Shown: one piece after another, positions 25,839 through 34,578 of the stretch
Numbering within the stretch: the stretch's first letter is position 1
Layout: every line of letters begins with the position of its first letter
NCBI GenBank assembly: GCA_004556395.1
Contig: SFHK01000001.1
Coordinates: forward strand, 1-64,000
DNA length: 64,000 nucleotides
Reading direction: 5' to 3'
DNA from: Clostridiales bacterium
Lineage (GTDB): Bacteria > Bacillota > Clostridia > Christensenellales > Aristaeellaceae
Position numbers and translations under genes: made by a program
The notes under the pieces: model-generated
Told to the model about the DNA's origin: nothing
The model's database searches: none
What the model saw: the letters and a program-made list of their open reading frames with translations, nothing else

Positions 25839-27170
25839 TCAGTAGGTAATCAGATACCTTTCGATCTCCCAGCTGCTTACCTGCGTGCGGTAGGCTTCCC
25901 ACTCCTTCAGCTTGCCGGCGACGTACTGATCCACAATGTGCGCGCCCAGCGAATCGCAGACCAGCTTGTCCTTCGTCATGGCGACCACGGCGGAATGCAG
26001 CGAGCCGGGCAGGCTGTGAATGCCGCGCGCCGTGCGCTCCTCGGGGGACATGGCAAAGATGTTTTCGGTGATTTCGGCCGGCGGCGTGAGCCTGCGCTCG
26101 ATGCCGTCCAGACCGGCGGCCAAACAGACCGTCAGCGCCAGATAGGGGTTGCAGGCTGGGTCGGGGCAGCGCAGTTCCACGCGGGTGGACTGTCCGCGCG
26201 CCGCGGGAATGCGAATCAGCGCCGAGCGGTTGGAAGCCGACCACGCGGTGTAGCACGGCGCTTCATAGCCGGGCACCAGACGCTTGTAGGAATTGACGAG
26301 GGGATTGAGCACGGCGGTCATGCCGCTCACGTGCTCCAGCAGACCCGCGATGAAATGGCGCGCGTCGTCCGACAGCTTCTTGTCGCCCTTCTCGTCAAAG
26401 AAAATGTTCTTTCCGTCCTTGAACAGGGACATGTTCGTGTGCATGCCGCTGCCGTTCACGCCGAAAATCGGCTTGGGCATGAAGGTGGCGTGCAGGCCGT
26501 TCTTCTGCGCCAGCGTCTTGACCGCCATTTTGAAGGTCATGATGTTGTCAGCGGCGGTGAGCGCCTCGGCGTACTTGAAGTCGATTTCGTGCTGTCCGGC
26601 GGCAACCTCGTGGTGGGAGGCCTCGATTTCGAAGCCCATGTTTTCCAGCGCCATGCAGATTTCGCGGCGCGTGCTCTCGCCGTGATCGAGCGGGCCGAGG
26701 TCGAAGTATCCGGCTTCGTCGTTGGTGGCGGTGGTGGGCTTTCCGGTTTCATCGGTCTGGAACAGGAAGAACTCGCACTCCGGGCCCACGTTGAACGAAT
26801 AGCCCATGTCGGAGGCCTTCTTCAGCATCCGGCGCAGCGCGCCGCGCGGGTCGCCGATGAAGGGCGTGCCGTCGGGATTGTATACGTCGCAGATCAGGCG
26901 GGCAACCTTGCCGTGCTGCGGACGCCACGGGAGCACCGTGAAGGTATCCAGATCCGGCCGCAGATACTGGTCAGACTCCTGGATGCGCACAAAGCCCTCG
27001 ATGGAGCTTCCGTCGATCATGATTTCGTTGTTAACCGCCTTTTCGATTTGCGACGCGGTGATGGCCACATTCTTCATCTGGCCAAAGATGTCGGTAAACT
27101 GCATGCGGATGAATTCAACGTCGTCTTCGCGCACCATGCGGATGATGTCTTCCTTGCTGTATCTGCCCAT
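25839..27170 (-). CDS. glnA: glutamine synthetase type I
   Basis: 443 residues, matching the GSI-alpha class without the adenylylation loop. The beta-grasp N-terminal domain is followed by the catalytic domain with metal ligands in GPECEFFLF and the ammonium/glutamate loop NGSGMHTNMSL, then NSYKRLVPGYEAP and the C-terminal RCPDPACNPYLA. Start ATG 27170 has AAGGAGG upstream. Its leader contains a terminator-like hairpin and it is followed by an ANTAR gene, suggesting antitermination control by nitrogen status. Confidence 0.96.
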   Translation of the reverse strand: MGRYSKEDIIRMVREDDVEFIRMQFTDIFGQMKNVAITASQIEKAVNNEIMIDGSSIEGFVRIQESDQYLRPDLDTFTVLPWRPQHGKVARLICDVYNPDGTPFIGDPRGALRRMLKKASDMGYSFNVGPECEFFLFQTDETGKPTTATNDEAGYFDLGPLDHGESTRREICMALENMGFEIEASHHEVAAGQHEIDFKYAEALTAADNIMTFKMAVKTLAQKNGLHATFMPKPIFGVNGSGMHTNMSLFKDGKNIFFDEKGDKKLSDDARHFIAGLLEHVSGMTAVLNPLVNSYKRLVPGYEAPCYTAWSASNRSALIRIPAARGQSTRVELRCPDPACNPYLALTVCLAAGLDGIERRLTPPAEITENIFAMSPEERTARGIHSLPGSLHSAVVAMTKDKLVCDSLGAHIVDQYVAGKLKEWEAYRTQVSSWEIERYLITY

Positions 27171-27186
27171 ACCAAGAACCTCCTTC

Positions 27187-27230
27187 AAAAAAGAGAGAGC
27201 CAGAAATGCTGTTTCACAGCACCCTCGCTC
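27187..27230 (-). promoter_or_regulatory. glnA leader hairpin, terminator-like (ANTAR target candidate)
   Basis: On the minus strand GAGCGAG (27230-27224) pairs with CTCTCTC (27199-27193) with one mismatch and is followed by six T (27192-27187). Inside it lies a perfect small hairpin TGCTGT-GAA-ACAGCA (27221-27207). The structure falls between the promoter and the SD, where an attenuator is expected. The two hexaloop hairpins of the known ANTAR consensus are not clearly seen. Confidence 0.5.
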
Positions 27231-27242
27231 CGAACGCAGAGA

Positions 27243-27271
27243 ATGATAGCAGACGAAGCGGCGCTTGTCAA
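27243..27271 (-). promoter_or_regulatory. glnA operon promoter
   Basis: TTGACA (27271-27266), 17-bp spacer and TATCAT (27248-27243) on the minus strand. The predicted leader is about 65 nt. Between this and the divergent asnB promoter at 27401 no other element is seen. Confidence 0.8.
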
Positions 27272-27400
27272 CAGGAAATTGCATGTCGGAATGTTGTTTT
27301 TTCGTATTGAGCGTTAAATTGCGAAAAAACCGCGCGATTTATGCCGGAAACGAAAGTTCGACGCCTGTATCCTGCAATTTGTGAAATTTTGATGAACCTC

Positions 27401-27429
27401 TTGACGGCGGCGGGGCGCGCCTGTATACT
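27401..27429 (+). promoter_or_regulatory. asnB T-box promoter
   Basis: TTGACG (27401-27406), a 17-bp spacer and TATACT (27424-27429), giving a transcript that starts near 27436. Confidence 0.78.
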
Positions 27430-27436
27430 AAGGCGC

Positions 27437-27486
27437 AACAGGGCGAGGGTGCCCGCGAAGAAGCGTTCGCGCACCCTTGCCCTGTT
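27437..27486 (+). promoter_or_regulatory. long hairpin at the 5' end of the asnB leader
   Basis: Arms 27437-27452 and 27471-27486 pair over 16 bp with a single G-T wobble, and the loop itself contains GCGAA/TTCGC. It sits at the predicted transcription start, upstream of T-box stem I, and has no T-run. A 5' stabilising stem or an additional regulatory element are both possible. Confidence 0.55.
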
Positions 27487-27489
27487 CAT

Positions 27490-27760
27490 ATTCAAAGCGA
27501 TGAGGAAGAAAAGTACCCCGGCCTTCGCGCACACAGAGAGCGGGCGAATGGTGTGAATCCCGTTGGCGAGCCGGGCGAACGAACCCTTCCGAGCCCAAAC
27601 CGAACGCGCAGGCAAGTAGGGGCGGCGGGGCGGCGGCACGTTACAGCGGCCGGAGTTTGCAGGAACTCGCAAAGAAGTAAATCAGGTGGCACCACGAGAC
27701 GCGGCCTTCGTCCTGAAATCAGGATTGACGCCGCGCACAGAATATCGGAGGTGCTTTTTT
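27490..27760 (+). ncRNA. T-box riboswitch, probably Asn-specific
   Basis: Stem I features are seen in order: AGTA at 27512-27515, the AGAGAGC distal-type bulge at 27533, a hairpin with GGTGTGAA, and a specifier region GCGAACGAACCCTTCC in which AAC (27578-27580 or 27582-27584) is the Asn codon. The T-box core AGGTGGCACCACGAG lies at 27684-27698. Its GCACC can pair with GGTGC at 27750-27754, which is followed by six T and overlaps the SD GGAGG, so uncharged tRNA-Asn would free both transcription and translation of asnB. The specifier choice is inference supported by the downstream gene. Confidence 0.85.
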
Positions 27761-27761
27761 C

Positions 27762-29342
27762 ATGTGTTCCATCATCGGCATTGAAGGAAAAACGGTTTCC
27801 GGAAAAGAGCTTATGGAGGCCTTCGCGCGCACAGCCTCGCGCGGGCCGGACAGCACGCGCATGCTGGATGTGCCCTGCGGCACGCTGGGGTTTCATCGGC
27901 TGGCCATCATGGGATTAAGCGACGCGGGTATGCAGCCATTTGAAATGGACGGAAGCTATGTCGTGTGCAACGGCGAGCTGTACGGCTTTCGTCCCATCCG
28001 CGAACGCCTGAAGGCGAAATATGCGTTTCGCAGCGATTCGGACTGCGAAATTCTGCTGCCGCTGTACAGGGAATACGGGCTTGAAATGTTTAAAACGCTG
28101 GACGCGGAATTCGCGCTCATCCTGTATGACGCGAAGAAAAACAGCCTGATCGCCGCGCGCGACCCGATCGGCATTCGTCCCTTGTACTATGGCCGCCTTT
28201 CCGACGGCAAAATGGCCTTCGCCAGCGAGCCCAAGAGCCTGCTCGGTCTGTGCGCCGAGATTCTGCCGTTCCCGCCGGGCTGCTATTGGGCAGACGGACA
28301 GTTCACGCGCTATGCTGACCCGGCGTTCGTGGAGCAATATGCGATGGCGGACGAGGAAACGGTGTGCCGGGAGCTGCGCGCGCGGCTGATCGCGGGCGTG
28401 GAGAAGCGTCTGGACGCGGACGCGCCGGTGGGCTTCCTGCTCAGCGGCGGGCTGGACAGCTCGCTCGTGTGCGCCATCGCGTCGAAAAAGCTGGGAAAGC
28501 CGATTCGCACGTTCTCCATCGGCATGAACACGGACGCGATTGACCTGAAATACGCGCGAAAGGTCGCCGGCTTCATCGGCAGCGAGCACACCGAGGTGAT
28601 CATCACCCGTCAGGATGTGCTGGACGCGCTGGAACCGGTGGTCGCGCTGCTGGGAACCTATGACATCACGACGATTCGCGCGAGCATCGGCATGTACCTC
28701 GTGTGCAAATACATCCATGAGCATACCGACATACGCGTGCTTCTGACCGGCGAAATCTCCGACGAGCTGTTCGGCTACAAATACACCGATTTCGCGCCCG
28801 ACGCCGCCGCGTTCCAGCATGAAGCGGAAAAGCGGATTCGGGAGCTGCACATGTACGACGTGCTGCGCGCCGACCGCTGCATCTCGGTCAACTCGCTGGA
28901 AGCGCGCGTGCCGTTCGGCGATCTGGCGTTCGTTCAGTACGCCATGTCGATCGACCCGGCGCTCAAGATGAACCGGCACGACATGGGGAAGTATCTGATT
29001 CGAAAGGCGTTCGCGGACGATCATATCCTGCCCGAGGAAATCCTGTGGCGGCAGAAGGCGGCGTTCAGCGACGCGGTGGGACATTCCATGGTGGACAACC
29101 TGAAGGAATACGCAGACGGCCTGTACGACGAAACATCCTTCCGCGACGGCTGCGCCCGGTACGACTTCGCGCGCCCGTTCACAAAAGAAAGCCTTCTGTA
29201 CCGCCAGCTTTTCGAGAAATACTATCCCGGGCAGGCGCACATGATCGCGGGCTTCTGGATGCCGAACCGCGACTGGCCCGGCTGCGACGTCGACGATCCC
29301 TCCGCGCGCGTGCTCAAAAACTACGGCGCGAGCGGGAAATAA
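27762..29342 (+). CDS. asnB: asparagine synthase (glutamine-hydrolysing) AsnB
   Basis: 526 residues, the Escherichia coli AsnB length class. After Met is the nucleophile Cys2 of the class II glutaminase (MCSIIGIEG), with later SRGPDS and NGELYG. The C-terminal synthetase domain has the ATP pyrophosphatase loop LLSGGLDSSL, followed by LTGEISDELFGYKY. It converts aspartate and glutamine to asparagine. SD CGGAGG lies within the T-box terminator stem. It diverges from the glnA operon, so glutamine production and asparagine formation are neighbours under separate RNA-based controls. Confidence 0.95.
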   Translation: MCSIIGIEGKTVSGKELMEAFARTASRGPDSTRMLDVPCGTLGFHRLAIMGLSDAGMQPFEMDGSYVVCNGELYGFRPIRERLKAKYAFRSDSDCEILLPLYREYGLEMFKTLDAEFALILYDAKKNSLIAARDPIGIRPLYYGRLSDGKMAFASEPKSLLGLCAEILPFPPGCYWADGQFTRYADPAFVEQYAMADEETVCRELRARLIAGVEKRLDADAPVGFLLSGGLDSSLVCAIASKKLGKPIRTFSIGMNTDAIDLKYARKVAGFIGSEHTEVIITRQDVLDALEPVVALLGTYDITTIRASIGMYLVCKYIHEHTDIRVLLTGEISDELFGYKYTDFAPDAAAFQHEAEKRIRELHMYDVLRADRCISVNSLEARVPFGDLAFVQYAMSIDPALKMNRHDMGKYLIRKAFADDHILPEEILWRQKAAFSDAVGHSMVDNLKEYADGLYDETSFRDGCARYDFARPFTKESLLYRQLFEKYYPGQAHMIAGFWMPNRDWPGCDVDDPSARVLKNYGASGK

Positions 29343-29345
29343 AAA

Positions 29346-29384
29346 ACGCGAGGACGGCTTCGGTTCGTGAAGTCGTCCTCGCGT
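29346..29384. terminator. strong terminator between asnB and the minus-strand unit
   Basis: ACGCGAGGACG...CGTCCTCGCGT forms an 11-bp outer stem with an inner CTTC/GAAG stem. The T-run is on the minus strand (AAAAAA at 29340-29345 on plus). It ends the small-gene/mtlD/ABC unit and probably also asnB. Confidence 0.8.
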
Positions 29385-29461
29385 GACAACATAGGGAAAG
29401 GTATCTTTTCACCTGTGCAGCTTCGGCGAATGAATGTCGCACGTGAAGTTCCGCAGGCTGT

Positions 29462-29653
29462 TCAGTCGTCCGTCTGCGTCGGGGTGGATGGAGCACTGGC
29501 GCGCTCGGCTTCCAGCTTCTGAATGATCGGCTCCAACAGCTGCTCTTTTTCTTCCTTCGTTTTTCCAGACAAAGGTTCCAGCAGCGTTACCATCTCATCC
29601 CCGGACAAGTTCATATCCAAGAGTTTCCCCAACAGGATTCCCAGCTTGCTCAT
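29462..29653 (-). CDS. 62-residue hypothetical protein
   Basis: ATG 29653 with AAAAGGGGA upstream. The N-terminal half is amphipathic (MSKLGILLGKLLDMNLSGDE), followed by a helical ELLEPIIQKLEAE-like stretch and a Ser/Thr/Pro tail. No signal peptide or membrane segment and no family recognised. It follows the mannitol dehydrogenase gene on the same strand, 54 bp away. Coding is supported by the SD and the reading frame only. Confidence 0.6.
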   Translation of the reverse strand: MSKLGILLGKLLDMNLSGDEMVTLLEPLSGKTKEEKEQLLEPIIQKLEAERASAPSTPTQTDD

Positions 29654-29707
29654 TGCCGAGTTCCCCTTTTCATTTCGAAATATGGTCTGCCTGAACGTCA
29701 AACGCGG

Positions 29708-30859
29708 CTACACGCGCACGTATTCGTAAATTCCGTCGCCGGGATGCAGGTCGCTGAACTCGGCGAGCGCGGCCTCGAAACCATGCGCGCGCACGAAACC
29801 GCGCACGGCGTGCGTGCCGGGGTCGTCGTTCTCGTAGGAATAGCCGCCGGCAATGGCCTTTGCAAGCTGCACGGGCGGCTTCCCATGCTTGGCGCACAGC
29901 CGCGCCGGGCCGACCAGCCGGTCATACGCGCCCAGCTTGCGCCGGGAGTCCGCGCCGAGACGCTGAAGGCTGTCCTCGATGTAGGGATTTTCGAGCAGCC
30001 CGAGAATCGTCCGCCGCCATTCGGCCATTTCATCCTCGGAGAAGCCCAGCTCGCGGCACAGGCCGAACGACGCTTCCTCGAGCGTGCCGGTCAGGATGGG
30101 GCGGAGCGTTTCGTTGACCGCCGCTTCCCGCGACGTTTTCAGCCCCATCGGAAGCCCCAGATAGCTGATCAGCGCGTGCGCCATATTAAGCGTGTAGAGC
30201 TTGCGCGTTTCCTCGCGGGCGACGTCCTCCGTCAGGCGCAGCCGGGGAAGTGCGGGCGCTTCGCCCTTCAGGCGGTTCTTATCGATGCCCTGCTCCGGGT
30301 AGCCGTTGTTGAACAGCGCCAGCGAATCCTCCTTCAGCAGCCATTCGGGCGCGATGGGGGAGATACACATGGCGAAAATGCCGGTCACGCCCACGTGCGC
30401 CGTGAACCACGCGGATTCCGCGTCCGTGAAGCGTTCGCGCGTCAGCGAAAGGAAGCGCTCGTCCGGGCGCGGCATATTCACATTCATCATCACGTCCATC
30501 ACCGCGTTCGGGCAGACGGCCATGCGATGCCGAAGGAGCGGAAGCAGCATGTCCGCCACCTCCGGCAGCTTCGGCTCATGCACGGCGACGTCGAGCAGAA
30601 GCTGGTCTTCCTCAAACAGCGCGTTCAGCGCCTGTGCATCATCCGTATGCACGGCGCGGAAACCGTTCTGAACGACGCGCCGCGAAAGCCCGTCGCGCGT
30701 CGCGTGAACGATGGTGTACCTGCCGCGCGCGTTCAGTTCCTCCACCAGCGCGCGGTCAATGTCGACGAATACGGTGTGAAACGCCGGTACATCGAAAAGA
30801 TCGGCCACGAAACCGCGGCCGATACGTCCCGCGCCCCACACAATCAGTGTGCGCGTCAT
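29708..30859 (-). CDS. mannitol-1-phosphate 5-dehydrogenase-like protein
   Basis: 383 residues, the length of MtlD (382). The N-terminal Rossmann fold has VWGAGRIGRGFVADLF. The catalytic core of the polyol dehydrogenase family is KLYTLNMAHALISYLG with the Lys, Asn and His triad (about residues 214-222). It would interconvert mannitol 1-phosphate (or a related hexitol or sugar-acid phosphate) and fructose 6-phosphate with NAD. No mannitol PTS genes are nearby; instead it follows an ABC exporter by 3 bp, so the true substrate is open. Confidence 0.82.
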   Translation of the reverse strand: MTRTLIVWGAGRIGRGFVADLFDVPAFHTVFVDIDRALVEELNARGRYTIVHATRDGLSRRVVQNGFRAVHTDDAQALNALFEEDQLLLDVAVHEPKLPEVADMLLPLLRHRMAVCPNAVMDVMMNVNMPRPDERFLSLTRERFTDAESAWFTAHVGVTGIFAMCISPIAPEWLLKEDSLALFNNGYPEQGIDKNRLKGEAPALPRLRLTEDVAREETRKLYTLNMAHALISYLGLPMGLKTSREAAVNETLRPILTGTLEEASFGLCRELGFSEDEMAEWRRTILGLLENPYIEDSLQRLGADSRRKLGAYDRLVGPARLCAKHGKPPVQLAKAIAGGYSYENDDPGTHAVRGFVRAHGFEAALAEFSDLHPGDGIYEYVRV

Positions 30860-30862
30860 GAT

Positions 30863-32656
30863 TTATGCATCCTCCAACAGGAAGCGGTACTGCGCGTCGC
30901 AGAGCGCGCGATAGTGGCCGCCCTCCTTTTTAATCAGCTCGTCGTGCGTGCCGCGCTCGGCAATGTGACCATCCTGCACGACCATGATGCAGTCCGCGTT
31001 GCGGATGGTGGACAGCCGGTGCGCGATGACGAAGGACGTGCGCCCCTTCAGAAGCTCGTCCAGCGCCTTCTGAATCAGAATCTCGGTATGTGTGTCGATG
31101 GAAGAGGTCGCCTCGTCGAGAATCAGAATCTTCGGGTCGTTCAGCAGCGCGCGCGCGAAGGAAATCAGCTGCTTCTGGCCGACGGACAGGCTGCTGCCGC
31201 GCTCGTTGACCTCGGTCATATAGCCCTTTTCCATCTGCATGATGAAGTCGTGCGCGTGCACGGTCTTGGCGGCCTGAATGACTTCCTCGTCGGTCGCGTC
31301 CAGCTTGCCGTAGCGGATGTTGTCCATGATGGTGCCGGAGAAGATGAAGCTGTCCTGCATCATGACGCTCATCTGCTCGCGCAGCGTGCGCAGCTTCACG
31401 TCGCGCACGTCGTGGCCGTCCAGCAGCACCGCGCCGCCTGTCACGTCGTAGAACCGACTGATCAGGTTGACCACGGTGCTCTTGCCCGCGCCGGTGGGGC
31501 CGACAAGCGCAATCGTCTGCCCGGGCTGCACGGTGAAGGATACGTCCTTCAGAACGGTCTTTTCACCGTCATAGGAGAAGGTCACGTTGTCGAAGTCCAC
31601 GCGGCCGGTAATCGGCGGCAGGTCGATCGCGTCGGGCTTGTCCTGAATGTCGGACGGCGTGTCCATGATTTCGAAAATGCGCTCCATGGACGCCATCGCG
31701 GACAGCACGTTGTTGTAGAAGTTCGAAAGGGTATTCAGAGGCTCCCAGAAGCGCCCCAGATACCACGTGATCAGCAGCAGGTTGGAGAGAGGCAGCTTCG
31801 CGGCGCTCTTCATCATGCGAATGCCGACGTTGTATACCAGCACCGTGCCGATCGTGCCCGTGAGATCCAGTGCCGGCCAGAAGGCGTTGTTCACCTGAAT
31901 GGCCTTCATCCACGTGGTGCGAATGTCGTCGTTCACGTTTTCGAAGGTTTCAAGGTTTTCGTCCTCGCGCACAAACGCCTCGGTCACGCGCATGCCGGAA
32001 AGGGATTCGTGCAGATAGCCGTTCATGCTCGAGGTCTTCAGACGCACGCGCTGCCAGCGCTTGCGCATGACGCGCTTCAGGCGGAACAGAATCAGCATCA
32101 GAAGCGGCATGATGCACATGCTGACCAGCGTCAGCTGCCAGTTGACCGCCAGCATGATGATCAGAAGAATGACCAGCGTCAGGCAGTCCACCAGCACGTT
32201 CACAATGCCGTTGGTGAACAGGTCGTTGAGCGAGTTCACGTCGTTGATGACGCGCACCAGAATCTTGCCGGCGGAGCGGGTGTCGAAGAAGGAGAACGAC
32301 AGCCCCTGAATGTGGTTGAACAGATCCTCGCGCAGCGTCGCCAGCGCCTTGCGTCCGGCGGTGTCCATAAGGCGCACGCGGTAGCGCACGCAGATGGCGC
32401 CGATCACGGCGGTAATGATCATGCCGGCAAGATATTTGTAAATCAGGTCGCTGGCGTGGTTTTCCAGCGCGTCCACCGCGTCGCTGAGCAGGAAGGTGGA
32501 CGCGAGCGAGCACAGGGAAGAGATGATCATCAGAACGAGCGCCAGTGCGACATTCTTCCGATATGGCTTCATGTAGCTCAGAAGGCGCAGAAACTGTCCT
32601 TTATTAAACGGTCTTTCCAGCACTTCGTCGTCAATCTGTCTGAGCATTCTCGCCAT
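30863..32656 (-). CDS. ABC exporter half-transporter, subunit 2 (consensus Walker B)
   Basis: 597 residues: six membrane segments in about 1-330, then the ATPase with Walker A GPTGAGKST, signature LSVGQ (second Gly replaced: LSGGQ expected) and Walker B ILILDEATSSID with the catalytic Glu. It starts one base after the partner gene ends. A degenerate signature here and a degenerate Walker B in the partner mean one of the two ATP sites is non-catalytic, the pattern of heterodimeric exporters such as BmrCD and TM287/288. Likely a drug or lipid exporter; substrate unknown. Confidence 0.92.
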   Translation of the reverse strand: MARMLRQIDDEVLERPFNKGQFLRLLSYMKPYRKNVALALVLMIISSLCSLASTFLLSDAVDALENHASDLIYKYLAGMIITAVIGAICVRYRVRLMDTAGRKALATLREDLFNHIQGLSFSFFDTRSAGKILVRVINDVNSLNDLFTNGIVNVLVDCLTLVILLIIMLAVNWQLTLVSMCIMPLLMLILFRLKRVMRKRWQRVRLKTSSMNGYLHESLSGMRVTEAFVREDENLETFENVNDDIRTTWMKAIQVNNAFWPALDLTGTIGTVLVYNVGIRMMKSAAKLPLSNLLLITWYLGRFWEPLNTLSNFYNNVLSAMASMERIFEIMDTPSDIQDKPDAIDLPPITGRVDFDNVTFSYDGEKTVLKDVSFTVQPGQTIALVGPTGAGKSTVVNLISRFYDVTGGAVLLDGHDVRDVKLRTLREQMSVMMQDSFIFSGTIMDNIRYGKLDATDEEVIQAAKTVHAHDFIMQMEKGYMTEVNERGSSLSVGQKQLISFARALLNDPKILILDEATSSIDTHTEILIQKALDELLKGRTSFVIAHRLSTIRNADCIMVVQDGHIAERGTHDELIKKEGGHYRALCDAQYRFLLEDA

Positions 32657-32657
32657 G

Positions 32658-34409
32658 TTAGAACGCGCCTCCCTTCGCCATTACGCTTTTGAGATCGCGG
32701 TACTGATCCTGCACCATGCCGTAGTACACGCCCTCCCGCTTCAAAAGCTCCCTGTGCGTGCCGCGCTCGACGATCTGACCGTCCTTCAGAACGAGAATCA
32801 GGTCGGCGTTCTTCACGGAGGAGATGCGGTGGGCGATGATAAAGGTGGTGCGGTTCTTCAGCACTTCCTTCAGCTGTTTCTGAATTTCGTATTCGGTTTC
32901 CATATCGACGGCGGAGGTGGAGTCGTCCATCACCAGAATGGACGGGTTGATCAGCACGGCGCGGGCGATGGCCACGCGCTGCTTCTGTCCGCCGGAAAGG
33001 CCGATGCCGCGCTCGCCGACAATGGTCTCGTAGCCCTGCGGCATGTGGTCGATGAACTCCGTGGCCTGCGCCACGTTGGCGGCGCGAACCACCCTGTCGT
33101 GCGTCTCATCCGGACGGCCGAAGCGGATGTTGTCCTCCAGTGTATCAGAGAACAGGAAGGTTTCCTGCGGCACATAGCCGATGCTGCGGCGCAGAGGCTT
33201 CAGCTTCTGGTCGCGCACATCGATTCCGTCCACCTTCACGCTGCCCTTGTGCACGTCGTAGAAGCGGCCGAGCAGCAGAATCAGCGAGCTCTTGCCCGCG
33301 CCGGTCGCGCCCATGACGGCGACGGTCTGACCGGGTTCCACGGAGAACGTGATGTTCTTCAGCACGTCCTCGCCTCCATAGGAGAAGTCCACGTGGTCGA
33401 ATTCCACGCGCCCCTCGTGCTTCTCGGGCTCCTTCGCGTCGGCCTTCTCGCGTATGGAGGAGCCGAAGTCGATGTAATAGAACAGCTTCTCGGCGCTGGT
33501 GACGGCCTGCGTCAGCATGTTCACGATGTTGGCAAGGTTGCGCATCGGGTTCACGATCAGCCAGACGTAGCCGTTGATGGCGATCAGCGTACCCAGATCC
33601 ATTTCGCCAGAAAACACCATCGCTGCGCCGACCATCAGCATGACCGGCGTGCACAGGGAGGACAGAAGCTCCATCACCGGCACGAAGTTCGACCAGATCC
33701 ACGTGGCGTTCAGGTGGCAGGACAGCAGCTTGCGGTTGTCCATTTCAAACTGCTCGGACTCATACGGCTCGCGCGCGAACGCCTTGACCACGCGCATGCC
33801 CGCGAGGTTCTCCTGCGTGCGGGTGTTCAGAACGGCGTTCTGCTCGCGCGTCGCCACGAAGGCAGGACGAATGCGCTTTTTGAACTGCCACGCCACGATG
33901 GCGATAATCGGCGCGAACACCAGCAGCGAAAGCATCAGCTTCCAGCTCATGAACGACAGGAACACCAGCGCGCCGATGAAGTTCAGCGCGTTGTCGTACA
34001 GCGTAACCAGACCGCCGGCAATCAGGCTTCGAATGCCCTCAATGTCGCTGGTCATGCGGCTCATGATTTCGCCGATGCGGTTGTGATCGTAGAAGGAATA
34101 GGGCAGCTCCTCCATGTGCGCGTACAGCCCCGTGCGCAGATCGTATACCACGTTCTGCGACACGCGCTCCAGCGTCAGGCTGCGCACATACGTGGAAAGG
34201 CCGCGCACAAGCACGAGCCCCAGCAAACCGGCGCTCACGTAGAAAAGCAGGTTCAGATCGGTATTGGGAATAACGTCGTTGATGATGGTCCTGGTGAGGA
34301 AGGGGGCAACCAGACGCGTCAGGATTACACAGGTCTGAAGCAGGGCACAGAGGAAAATCTTCTTTCGGTAGGGAGCCATCAGGCCGCATAGTCGCTTGAT
34401 AATGTCCAT
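32658..34409 (-). CDS. ABC exporter half-transporter, subunit 1 (degenerate Walker B)
   Basis: 583 residues, six membrane segments in about 1-320 and an ATPase with Walker A GATGAGKSS, canonical signature LSGGQKQR and Walker B ILVMDDSTSAVD, where Asp replaces the catalytic Glu. It is the first gene of the pair. Its start has GAGGTGA upstream. An extended -10 (TGGCATAAT, around 34459-34467 on the minus strand) is the probable promoter, with a weak -35. Confidence 0.92.
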   Translation of the reverse strand: MDIIKRLCGLMAPYRKKIFLCALLQTCVILTRLVAPFLTRTIINDVIPNTDLNLLFYVSAGLLGLVLVRGLSTYVRSLTLERVSQNVVYDLRTGLYAHMEELPYSFYDHNRIGEIMSRMTSDIEGIRSLIAGGLVTLYDNALNFIGALVFLSFMSWKLMLSLLVFAPIIAIVAWQFKKRIRPAFVATREQNAVLNTRTQENLAGMRVVKAFAREPYESEQFEMDNRKLLSCHLNATWIWSNFVPVMELLSSLCTPVMLMVGAAMVFSGEMDLGTLIAINGYVWLIVNPMRNLANIVNMLTQAVTSAEKLFYYIDFGSSIREKADAKEPEKHEGRVEFDHVDFSYGGEDVLKNITFSVEPGQTVAVMGATGAGKSSLILLLGRFYDVHKGSVKVDGIDVRDQKLKPLRRSIGYVPQETFLFSDTLEDNIRFGRPDETHDRVVRAANVAQATEFIDHMPQGYETIVGERGIGLSGGQKQRVAIARAVLINPSILVMDDSTSAVDMETEYEIQKQLKEVLKNRTTFIIAHRISSVKNADLILVLKDGQIVERGTHRELLKREGVYYGMVQDQYRDLKSVMAKGGAF

Positions 34410-34537
34410 GATCGTTCACCTCATTTGCAAGCGTTATTCGGTACACGATGAGTCTACATATTATGCCACGGGAAAGGGTCATGCGCGCGTATATTGTGTT
34501 TTCTTTGTTTAAATTGCGGAAGAAAACGAAAGAAGAA

Positions 34538-34576
34538 TTCCCGCCGCGCTTCGTGACATTCAAAGCGCGGCGGGAA
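34538..34576 (-). terminator. terminator of the zinc-ribbon/CYTH unit
   Basis: TTCCCGCCGCGCTT and AAGCGCGGCGGGAA form a perfect 14-bp stem 2 bp beyond the CYTH stop; a T-rich stretch (TTCTTCTTTCGTTTT) follows on the minus strand. Confidence 0.88.
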
Positions 34577-34578
34577 CT

